From positions 434,001 to 498,000 of the forward strand of contig JANBVO010000010.1 of the NCBI GenBank assembly GCA_030052745.1: a stretch of 64,000 nucleotides of DNA. The letters run 5' to 3'. The notes under the pieces were generated by a model. The model was not told the DNA's origin. It made no database searches and saw nothing but the letters and a program-made list of their open reading frames with translations. Shown piece after piece: positions 55,547-64,000 of the stretch (positions within the stretch are counted from its first letter, which is position 1; the number at the start of each line of letters is the position of its first letter). The DNA is from Pleurostoma richardsiae (taxonomy: Eukaryota; Ascomycota; Sordariomycetes; Calosphaeriales; Pleurostomataceae). Made by a program: the position numbers and the translations under genes.

Positions 55547-58500
55547 GCAAGAAGACCTGGCTTGGTAGGAATCGTGGCTAAGCTGCTCTGAAGGTCATAG
55601 CCTTAGCTAAGATGGTCAACTCGCCTATCTCGAAGGCCAAGACAGCATACACGATGTGGCTTCTGTATAAACCTCACACGCAATCGCTATGCATTCATAA
55701 TAACGTCGTGGCATTTCATCCTTTTTTAAGGTCAATGGTTGATAATCGGTGCAGCGAGATGGGTTCTGCCGACCGTCGCGGAGCGTAGCATAAGAGTTAC
55801 ATTGGCCGTCCGGAAGCCCTGGCGGCTGAACACTGGGTCGTGATACGGCCTGTGCAGAGGCCAACACGGGATATGCCGCCACAGTGTAGTCGAGACCGTT
55901 GCAGAGCCATGGCACCCTGGTCAGAAACGGCCGCTGCAATCTGTAGCCAATTTCGCCATCGGGTCAAGATTGGCGCCGCAGATCCAATGGACCACGGCCA
56001 AGAAGGCTAAAGTGATTTTGCCCGAAATTGGCTTCACCGGGGGCTCAGCAGCAAGCTGGGAAGAGAGAAGGCAGGGAGGCTGTCGAAAATAGACACCTAC
56101 GCTCGGGGGCCGCGCTGCGCGCAGGAACGAGACAGAAGTGGTCGGACGGACAGGCGGAGGAAGACGTCAGCGCTCATCGGAAGTCAGAAGGTAAGCTTGC
56201 CTTGACTTCCAAGGATGAGCCCGCTGAATGTAACGGTTGTCATGAGCAGCTTCTAGAGTGTCCACAGCCGGGGAAGCCAATACTGGCCCGCGACGAGGCA
56301 CGCGACAGCCGTCCTTATCGCGCGCTCAGCCGGGGAACAGCTCTAGACTGGGATTCGAGTGTCAAATAACGGTGAGATGGCTTTTACTCCACCGGTATCT
56401 CGAGGCGTCTGCAGGCCGTCTATTGAATTTTGATAACGCAGGTGCTGAGCTGTCGATGTTACCCTGGCCCAGCCCGACGTGCTTGGCGGCCCGGCGTCGT
56501 CGCTTATCTTCAGGACCAAGTCCGTGCAACGCAAGTCGAGATAAGGCACGCGACAGCCCAATGGGGCTGTGGCTGGAGGCCGGTGGGGGTTCAATAGGTA
56601 CGTTTACTGCAGCACGGAATTACCGGTTCCATCTAAATGCGCCTGAAAGCTGACTTGGCTGGTAAGACGGACGTGATAGCACGGATCGTCTTATGGTTCA
56701 GAGAGGTAGCGGATACTTGATCGGCGAAGCCGTAACTCTGTACAGCTAAGGCCTCGTAGTCCTCGGTTCAGAGTGACGACACATCGGAAGACAGTCCGAC
56801 TGTCAGGCAGACAGTCCGACACAGGTGCAGACCGCATGAAGATCCATCAGCCGGCTCAAACGGATATGGACCACACGGGGAGAAGACCTTCGCATCGCAT
56901 CTGATGCTTGTTCCTCCACTGCTGACGACAACTGACGTAGGGATGCTGTCGCGAGAGAAGCTGGCAGGCTGGAAGGAGGCCCGCTGAGTTCCCAAGATGG
57001 TGAACGTGCATGAGACCGTCGAGCGAGCGCCAGCCGGGGCTGCGAACTAGTGGAACGGCGCGTTGAGGCGGTCAGGTCTGAGATCCACCGCCCGCCGTCC
57101 GCAGAGAGGATCAGGCCGAAGGATCGCAGGCACTAGCAGAATAGGCTCGATCGCCAGCAGAGCTCGTGTGGGCGGCCAGTCACTGGCAGCTTGGCAGTCG
57201 CGGTTGTAGTGGGATGAGCGGCACGTCAAGGGACGGCGCTATCGACGGCGGACACGGTGGTGGGTGCAGTAAGGCAGATAGGCAGGTAGGCTACTATCGA
57301 GTACCTGCTTTAGATTGCACGTTTGGGCATCTGTGTAACAACTGCCGTGCTGGAGAGGTGATTGACTGCAGAGCGGCAGCCGGTGGCTGATCCAGGAACG
57401 TGTGTGTGTGTACGATCGAGATTCAGGGGGGAAAAGCCGCCGCCACCAGATGCCAAGATGCTGCTCCTGAGGACTCCGTACGCTGCAGGTCGATTGATAA
57501 CCGTTGGCTCTCGTTGGCCGCCACGTTTGCTCTCTCCTGCTTGCTGCTTAACGGCAGACGGCAAAGGGAGACAGCCTCCTCGTGTCGTGTGCAACACAGC
57601 AATAACGGCAAACAGCCGAGGGCAAAGATGAAATTTCAGCAAAAGGGGCCGTCGGGAGCTCTTACTCGTACTGCGTACCGGTACCGCATCATACCTACCT
57701 GGTACGCGAGCCACACCTCCCACCGTCACCCGTTCCCGCCCGTGGACGACGAATAGCCACAGCACCCAAGGGTGCTCCCCGACCTTATCTAAGCGGAGGT
57801 AGGTACAGCCATGTACGGAGTACCTGGCACTGCAGAAACGTGTGGCTTTTGCGGCGACCAGGTTTTTGACACCAAAGGCCAGGCCTTCCTTATCTCTGGA
57901 GACGCAGGCGACAACCCGGCTCCGAAGATATTGACTGAGGCGGTCCGTCGAACCTTAACCTGCCTGTCATAGGAATGCACCATTAAAAGTGTGCCTTGCT
58001 TGCTCTATCGCGCCCGCAGCGCATTGCCTCTTCTTTTTCTTCTCCTTGCTCTCTGTCAAGGCCTTGCGAACAGCTCTCCACGTGTTTTGACTGTTGACGA
58101 GCCGGGAGCTTCCCTGCTGTGGAGGACGGCTCTCATTCCTGGAGCGAAAACCGGTTTCGACCTAACCTAACCGACTCGGCGGGCCCCGTATTGTTGATCG
58201 CATCGGCTGTGGGAGACTCGTGTCCCTGACTCCTTTTTTTCCAGAGCTTCGAGGCCGCTATTTTTGGCGTCGCTGTGCGTGTAAATCGCATGCGGCCAGC
58301 GTCTCTCGCACACCATCAGGAATCGATGCCCGATCCGGCCGCCTACCTCTCTGCCGTCCTGCCCGCGACTGTCTCTGCTTCGCGTTAGACGGCGGCTGCG
58401 AGGAATGCAGCGCAGCGACCAGCACAAGAACGGCTCGCCCTTCCCGAAAATCAACAAGAAACTACCGTAGTAGCCGAGAAAAACCGGGGACCTGGATCCC

Positions 58501-58574
58501 GGGGAAGCCCAGCGCATTCTGCCTTTGCCTTTTGCAGCGAGCGATCCGCGACGACCACGGCGCGGCCTCGTGCG
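55547..58574. other. 3-kb gene-free region with small direct and inverted repeats
   Basis: No frame has a family resemblance; the longest are about 150-180 codons and antisense to presumed leader sequence of the next gene (57.3-58.7 kb). It contains a 13-bp perfect inverted repeat ACAGTCCGACTGT (56791-56803), a second copy of AGACAGTCCGAC 20 bp later (56809-56820), and a 14-bp direct repeat GGCACGCGACAGCC at 56297-56310 and 56545-56558. The last kilobase is probably promoter and long 5' leader of the 1586-residue protein gene. Confidence 0.45.
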
Positions 58575-61500
58575 ATGCGGAGCTACAGCACGATCCCACA
58601 GCACGAGGAGAGCGGTGTTGGCCGTCATGACGACACGATAGTGCAGGACGGCAAGGAACAACATAACCAGCTCCAACCCGGCGCTGCTGCTGCTGCTGCT
58701 ACCGCCGCTGACAGTCAAGGCGCTTTTCCCTCTTCGCCGGCCTCAGCGACAGGTACCGCAGCAACCGCTTCCTCGTATTCCGCCGCCGCCTCTAGAGCCA
58801 GCGCAGTGTCGCCCATGACTCTGCTTTCTCTATCCGATCAGACTTTTACGCCGTTGTCCATGACCAGCAGCGACCTCTACATCGGCAGCGTGGTCGACGA
58901 AGATGCTGAGGAACAGGACCGCGACAAAGAACACCGGCCCTCGTCTCCCAGCGACGGCTATTTTAGGGCCGACGCATCTTGTAGCAATAATACCGCCGGC
59001 GGCAGCAATAGCAACAATAGCAACACCGGCACCAGCAAGAGGTGGATCGCGAGCAGGAGAAGCTTGACAAAACCGGGAATACTGAAGGGAATTGGACGAG
59101 AATCAAGAGGTGCAGCACCAGCCACGGTCAGCGCCGACAGCGCCAGCATCGGCAGCAGCATGGCCCCCCAACCGACACGAGCCACCCATGCAGCCAGCAA
59201 GGAGGGCTATGGCCTCTTGCTGTCCAATTCCCCCGTGCCGAGCCACCGCAAAAATATCGACGCCGACGATGTCACCTCGAGCAATTCCTCCCCGAGCCCG
59301 AGAGCAATTGATCCAGCAGCCACGCCCGCCTCTGCATCTCTGATAGCCGCCGATCCAAGCTCAAAACACACAGCGACGTCTGGGTCCGCGTATTCCCTGC
59401 CCGCGCCGGAACATCACGCCGCCAAAAGCGCCATCACCGATTCGGCATGTGCAGCAACGCCATCGTCAACTCAAGCCACTGCTGCCGGACCTAAACACCC
59501 GGCATCACCTTCAGGTTCCACTGCAGCAGCCGACGCCAATCCCGGCCAAACTGCAGTTTTTGCCCCCGAGATAATACGACCCAAATTCGTCCGGAATCCC
59601 TCTTCACAACATCCCAAACCCCAATCATCACCGCCATCCCCTTCGGCCGCCGTAAATAGTAGAGACGACGGATTACCACCGAAACCCTCGGACGGGACAG
59701 CATCCACCAAGGTCGTTCGCTCAAGATCTGTCCTTCGACATCCGGCGCCGGACATCAATACCCGCTCCGGCGCCTACACCACTACCATCGCTGCCCTCGA
59801 GGCCACGGCCGAGCGTCTCTCTTCGACAACCAGTATAGAAGACGCAATTCGAGACGCCCACGACGAGCTCAAACGTAGCGATAGCCGCCGATCCTCCATA
59901 TTAGCCGCGAGTGTGAAGAGCCCCAGCGTCAACGGGGACGCCGTTCCTGCCGACGCACACCTTCCCGCCGCCCTCCCCCGATCGAGCAGCATCTTGGAGC
60001 TGAACACTTCTGCCCGCTTCGGAGGATATAGCCCCGCCGGATACATAATGAGTCCCAGTAATTCCTTGTCGGGTAGGCTCAGAAGCGGGAGCAAAGGGAG
60101 TGCACCAATATCAAGGCGCAGCAGTGTCAAGAGCAACAGGCGGTCCGTCGAGGTGGAGGGCGATGCGTTCCCATTCATGCCGAGACACGGCCCTGGGAAA
60201 GGCTCTGTCCATAGTGTGCACAGTGTCCACAGCGTCCGTTCGGGGCCCTTATCTCTGGCCGAGATCGCAGAGATAGAGCCGCCGACGACCCTGACGAAGG
60301 AGGCGATGGACGAAGCCGACCGAACTGCTACGGCAGGCGATGACACTGAGGACGAGGACACGATCCGGGCGAGTGCATTCCAGCATGTCGAGCCCGGTGC
60401 CACGGACGTCGAGGTGGACATGGACGTCACGCCTAATGCTGATACCTGGGCAAAGCAGCCCATGTTGGATCACGCGGACGATCCATACTGGGACGATCAT
60501 CGCGGCCCAGAGCTACGGCTGCGGAACCCCACGGAGCCAGCTGCTTACGATCCCGATGAGGGCGGTCCAGACCCCGAAAAGCGCCCTGCCACGTCGGGAT
60601 CCGGCGACACATACGAGCAGACGAAGAATGCATTTGAGGACTTTGACGGCGTACATTGTGACCCAGACTCCGTTGCAGAACAGTTCCCCTTCCGACCTGA
60701 AGAATCTGCCTACGCTCCCCCACCAGCCCAACGTGAGAACAGGCAATCCCAACTCCCTGCTGCAAGGCCGACGTCATATCTCGACCCCGAAACGGGCCAG
60801 CAGATGCTTTACTATCCGGCACGTGTGCCCGCTATGCTGAATCTCCCGCCCAAGCTGGGCAGAGGTGTCAGGTCAGCTATGCGAGAAAAACGTCGGAGCG
60901 AAGTACTCAGCGCTATGCCTCAGGCTTCACGCGAGAGCAGGGTGTGGCTACCGGACCCGCTCGAGGGCCATCGAGAGAGTGCCTTGATGGATGACATACG
61001 TGGAAGCGGCTCTCATCACACAGGATCTGAAGCCGGTGGTTCCCTTGCGCCTCAGTCGCTCGTTGATGTTGACTTGCAGCAAGACCAGCCGGTCGACTCT
61101 GCGGAGAGCCAGCAAGCACCTCCCGAGCTGCAGCATCTCCAGCGACCAGCCAAACTTAGTGAGGGCGATAAGCGCAAATCGCGAGCTACCATGCTCGGCG
61201 ACTTGCCACCCCAACTGCGTGCAAGCGCCTTCTTCGACCTACCCGCAGAGGCCCCTCGTGTTGAGATGAAAGACGGATCCGCCATGGCGACGCTCGACAG
61301 CATTCTGGATGCCGCCGCTAAGGCTCCTGTGAACGCTTTCACCGACCACGCCTTTGCAGGTCACCTCGGTGCCGAGGTCTACGGTACCGACAAGAAGGCC
61401 AGGAGGAAGAGCCGCCACAGCAGATTGCTTAGTGGTGATAAGGGTCACAAGCCGCGGGCCAGCACGGCGTCAGGTCTTGCTGTCGCCGAGGCCGAGAAGC

Positions 61501-63335
61501 GGAAATCCGTGTGGTCACTGCTGCCGGGCCGGAAAGCGAGTGATTCGGCCAACTCGCCGGCGGCCAATGAGGAGCGACAGCGGCTCTCCGCCCTCGTGAA
61601 CGGCGAACCTTCGCCTCTGTCACCCCTGTCCGATCAGGAAGCTGCAGCGCTTGCCCCTGACGCTGACGAAGAAGGATCATCGAGCGAAGATGAAGAGGAA
61701 GAGGAGGAAGTCTATCAGGGTCCGCCCACAACCCTTCTCGCCGAGCTGCAGCTACGCAAACAGCAGCAGAAGATGCGCACGCGGCCCATCAACAAGGCGT
61801 TCCCCAACGGTATGCACTCCACTCTACTGGAACTCGACAGCGTCGCCCAGGTCGAGGCCAAGTCCCGCCGTGGCAAGCGGGTTAATCTCGCCTGGGAGGA
61901 TCCGGCTGAAAACCCCGACGAGGAAGAGTCCGACGACGAGGACGTTCCCCTCGGTGTGCTAGCCCTGAAGAAGCAGCTCGGCAACGCCGACATCTCGGCC
62001 ATCGCGGCAGAGGTTAACCGGCCCCTCGGCCTCATGGAACGCCGGGAGCTCGAGGACAATGAACCCCTCAGCCGGCGCCGAGACCGCATCCAGGGCAAGG
62101 AGGTCCCCGTGAGCATGTACCTGAACCCAGCCAGCGCCGCTAAGCGCGGCAGCACGCTCACCCTCGGCAATCTCATGAGTGGCGGCCGCGGCCAGTCCAG
62201 CCCCGTTATTCCCGGAACCCAGCAGGACCAGGGCGCCGCGGAGGACGACGAGATTGAGGGCGAGACGCTCGGCGAGCGCATGCGCCGGCTCAGGGCCAAG
62301 GATGAAGCCGAGAACCCGCTGCCGCGTACTCGCCCGGTCAGCAACACTTTCTCGGCCGAGCTGCTCAGCGTATTCGGCGACGATAAAGACAAGCGGGCCA
62401 GCGGGGACAGCAAGAACACCCAGCCGCCCGCTGCCGGTGGCCCGCCGCCGCCTGAGGAGGAGGAGACCCTCGGCCAGCGCCGCCGGCGCCTGCAAGCCGA
62501 GCGGGAGGCCCGCGAGCGCGAGATGGCCACCTCGTCCAACAGCAGCAACCGCGCCGCCGCCCTCAGCGCTCTGACGGGCGGGAGCGGTGGCGGCACTACC
62601 CCGGCAGCAGCCCAGCCGGACCGGCTGTCCCGGCGGCTCAGCTTCGCCAACGTTCTTTCCGCCACGCCCGCCGGGGCCGCCGTGCCCGGCATGGACCCGC
62701 GGGAGGCGGAGCGGCTGCGGCGCGAGGAGGAGGGGGCCCGAGCCGCGCGCGAGAAGGATGCCAAGATGGCCGCGTACCGGGCGCAGATGCCGGGGCAGCT
62801 GAAGGAGGTCGGGACGGGCCTGGCGCGGCAGGGCGGGTTCCTCGGGGGCCGGTTCAACGACGGGAATGGGGGCGGTGGGGCGGGGCTGAGGGCCGTTAGT
62901 AGCATGAGCGCGCTGGGTGCGGGTGGTGGGTATCCGCAGCAGCAGATGCAGATGCAGCAGCAGCAGCAGCAGCAGTACTACCAGCAACAGCTGTACCAGC
63001 AGCAGCAGTATCAGCAGCAGGGGCAGATGGGGATGATGGGCGGGTCTGGGTATGTTGCTGGAGCTGGGGTCGGGGCTGTGGGGATGCAGCAGTACCCGCA
63101 GTTCCGGCAGCAGCAGCAGCAACAACCCGTAATGGGCATGGGCATGGGAATGAACGGGGGGTATAACGGCGGCATGGTGGGTTATCCGGGTGCCTACGGT
63201 GCCGTGCCGAATGGTGCTTACGGGGCTGGGTATGCCGGCGTGCCGATGCCGATGCCGATGCAGATGCAGATGCCTGGGCAGCCGCAGGGCCAGATCGACA
63301 TGGTGGAGCGGTGGAGGCAGAGTGTCATGCCTTGA
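58575..63335 (+). CDS. Very large disordered protein with conserved C-terminal block and poly-Gln tail
   Basis: A single open frame of 1586 residues from ATG 58575 (MRSYSTIPQHEESG). Most of it is Ser/Pro/Ala/Thr-rich and unstructured. A short repeat SVHSVHSVHSV lies near residue 545. The best-conserved part starts near 1048: an acidic run, then TTLLAELQLRKQQQKMRTR, FPNGMHSTLLELDSVAQVEAK and KRVNLAWEDP. It is followed by several related basic motifs after acidic residues: PLSRRRDRIQ, ETLGERMRRLRA (about 1230) and ETLGQRRRRLQAE (about 1295). The end is Gln/Met/Gly-rich with long CAG-type runs (about 1453-1530). I recall this block in many Pezizomycotina proteins without a named function. The repeated acidic-then-Arg-rich motifs suggest a scaffold or nucleic-acid/partner-binding protein; this is inference. 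Antisense frames of nearly 400 codons here are shadows. Confidence 0.8.
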   Translation: MRSYSTIPQHEESGVGRHDDTIVQDGKEQHNQLQPGAAAAAATAADSQGAFPSSPASATGTAATASSYSAAASRASAVSPMTLLSLSDQTFTPLSMTSSDLYIGSVVDEDAEEQDRDKEHRPSSPSDGYFRADASCSNNTAGGSNSNNSNTGTSKRWIASRRSLTKPGILKGIGRESRGAAPATVSADSASIGSSMAPQPTRATHAASKEGYGLLLSNSPVPSHRKNIDADDVTSSNSSPSPRAIDPAATPASASLIAADPSSKHTATSGSAYSLPAPEHHAAKSAITDSACAATPSSTQATAAGPKHPASPSGSTAAADANPGQTAVFAPEIIRPKFVRNPSSQHPKPQSSPPSPSAAVNSRDDGLPPKPSDGTASTKVVRSRSVLRHPAPDINTRSGAYTTTIAALEATAERLSSTTSIEDAIRDAHDELKRSDSRRSSILAASVKSPSVNGDAVPADAHLPAALPRSSSILELNTSARFGGYSPAGYIMSPSNSLSGRLRSGSKGSAPISRRSSVKSNRRSVEVEGDAFPFMPRHGPGKGSVHSVHSVHSVRSGPLSLAEIAEIEPPTTLTKEAMDEADRTATAGDDTEDEDTIRASAFQHVEPGATDVEVDMDVTPNADTWAKQPMLDHADDPYWDDHRGPELRLRNPTEPAAYDPDEGGPDPEKRPATSGSGDTYEQTKNAFEDFDGVHCDPDSVAEQFPFRPEESAYAPPPAQRENRQSQLPAARPTSYLDPETGQQMLYYPARVPAMLNLPPKLGRGVRSAMREKRRSEVLSAMPQASRESRVWLPDPLEGHRESALMDDIRGSGSHHTGSEAGGSLAPQSLVDVDLQQDQPVDSAESQQAPPELQHLQRPAKLSEGDKRKSRATMLGDLPPQLRASAFFDLPAEAPRVEMKDGSAMATLDSILDAAAKAPVNAFTDHAFAGHLGAEVYGTDKKARRKSRHSRLLSGDKGHKPRASTASGLAVAEAEKRKSVWSLLPGRKASDSANSPAANEERQRLSALVNGEPSPLSPLSDQEAAALAPDADEEGSSSEDEEEEEEVYQGPPTTLLAELQLRKQQQKMRTRPINKAFPNGMHSTLLELDSVAQVEAKSRRGKRVNLAWEDPAENPDEEESDDEDVPLGVLALKKQLGNADISAIAAEVNRPLGLMERRELEDNEPLSRRRDRIQGKEVPVSMYLNPASAAKRGSTLTLGNLMSGGRGQSSPVIPGTQQDQGAAEDDEIEGETLGERMRRLRAKDEAENPLPRTRPVSNTFSAELLSVFGDDKDKRASGDSKNTQPPAAGGPPPPEEEETLGQRRRRLQAEREAREREMATSSNSSNRAAALSALTGGSGGGTTPAAAQPDRLSRRLSFANVLSATPAGAAVPGMDPREAERLRREEEGARAAREKDAKMAAYRAQMPGQLKEVGTGLARQGGFLGGRFNDGNGGGGAGLRAVSSMSALGAGGGYPQQQMQMQQQQQQQYYQQQLYQQQQYQQQGQMGMMGGSGYVAGAGVGAVGMQQYPQFRQQQQQQPVMGMGMGMNGGYNGGMVGYPGAYGAVPNGAYGAGYAGVPMPMPMQMQMPGQPQGQIDMVERWRQSVMP
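62936..63125 (+). repeat. CAG-rich low-complexity tract encoding poly-glutamine
   Basis: Interrupted CAG/CAA arrays within the end of the large disordered-protein gene, encoding runs of up to seven glutamines broken by Met, Tyr and Leu. Such tracts vary in length between strains and can promote phase separation. Confidence 0.85.
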
Positions 63336-64000
63336 TCGATGAGGCTAGGCTTACCTGCATCTTCTCTGGTCATTATCAAGTCCCTAAAGATTAGAGAGAG
63401 ATATTGGGAGACCGGCGCAGACATGCATACACATATAAACGGGATATTGGTGGACGGGTCGGTTCAGGACGCGGAGGGGAGCGAGCGAGTTGATTTCCCA
63501 TCTGTCTTGTCTTGTTTCGCATGGCATTGCGCGGGCGCTGGGCTTCTGCATCCATATAAGGCCATGTCATATTCATCCATCATCCATCTACCAACCCAGC
63601 GGCCATGAGGTTGGAGCGACTATCGAAGGGAGCATTAATACTCTTTACCTACATACCTAGTTAGGTACCTGGCCAGGCACGTAATGGGTGTCCTGGGCTC
63701 TTGATGGCACCTTAGATTGGCTGTATATGATACAATACAGCTCTTGTAATCCTGAGGATCTGGTTCATCTCCCTGTCGTCAATTATATCTGCCAACTGCG
63801 AATGGTACCGAGTCTCATCATCGTTAAGTTTGGGCAGGATGAACGTTTCGCCGAGACCGGCGCATGACGTCGCCCCTGTTTGTCTCCGGCAGGCAGCTAA
63901 TTGACCCTTATCTTTCGGGCCTCCCAAAGAGCTCCACGAGACCGTCCGTTCGACAACCATGACACGATAGCATGAACGGCGCCGCCGTATCGCAGCTACC
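63336..64000. other. 3' flank and window edge; possible minus-strand partial gene
   Basis: A minus-strand frame at 63712-63960 (82 codons, MVVERTVSWSSLGG) ends LADIIDDREMNQILRITRAVLYHIQPI. It could be the last exon of a gene that begins beyond the window, but there is no family resemblance and no splice evidence. The rest is the 3' flank of the large gene. Confidence 0.3.

Noticed and set aside
61715-63125. Two minus-strand frames of nearly 400 codons
   Set aside because: They lie inside the conserved and poly-Gln part of the 1586-residue gene; their leucine/proline runs are complements of CAG- and GC-rich codons.

Overview
The window is nuclear DNA of a filamentous ascomycete (Pezizomycotina, probably a Sordariomycete; genus not assignable by eye). 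Genes are broken by many 44-119 nt GT-AG introns with CTAAC/CTGAC-type branch points. There are two Zn2Cys6 regulators, a HET-domain remnant, a fungal NLR, and transporter and carbohydrate-active families typical of plant-associated moulds. I placed introns by requiring frame continuity and family-like protein sequence across each junction. No rRNA, convincing tRNA, CRISPR array or intact mobile element was seen.

Layout. 1-7 kb: a WW-domain protein (+), a broken HET gene (-) and a BTB protein (-). 7-12 kb: a divergent pair, an MFS sugar porter (-) and a secreted GH51 arabinofuranosidase (+), which looks like a small arabinan/arabinoxylan-use module. 12.9-21 kb: a tandemly duplicated DUF8021-like protein (-), a Zn2Cys6 factor (+), a secreted beta-lactamase-fold protein that has lost its catalytic residues (+), and an SDR (-). 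21.5-25.2 kb: an intact NLR with a lipase-like (SesB-type) N-terminus, a NACHT NTPase and weak ankyrin-like C-terminal repeats (+). 25.8-29.8 kb: an NmrA-like protein (+), a small C2H2 protein (+) and a membrane-anchored sulfotransferase-fold protein (-). 30.8-35.6 kb: a divergent pair, a Zn2Cys6 regulator (-) and a DUR3-type urea/polyamine symporter (+). 36.5-41.4 kb: a zinc-finger-like regulator (-) and a GABA/choline-type APC permease (-). 44-51 kb: a small membrane/coiled-coil protein (-) and a 1234-residue disordered acidic protein (+). 51.3-55.5 kb: a Gfo/Idh/MocA oxidoreductase (-) and a Dal5/TNA1-type MFS permease (+). 58.6-63.3 kb: a 1586-residue disordered protein (+).

Themes. Three transporters point to nitrogen scavenging (urea, GABA-type amino acids, allantoate/nicotinate-type solutes). 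Two of them have clustered GATAAG sites upstream, the signature of AreA/NIT2 control, and the urea symporter shares its promoter region with a Zn2Cys6 gene and a CGG-N6-CCG site. The most notable candidates for new biology are the lipase-NACHT NLR and the beta-lactamase-like pseudoenzyme lying between a Zn2Cys6 regulator and an SDR. About 14 kb in three blocks (41.4-46.9 kb, 55.5-58.5 kb and smaller gaps) has no gene I can support.
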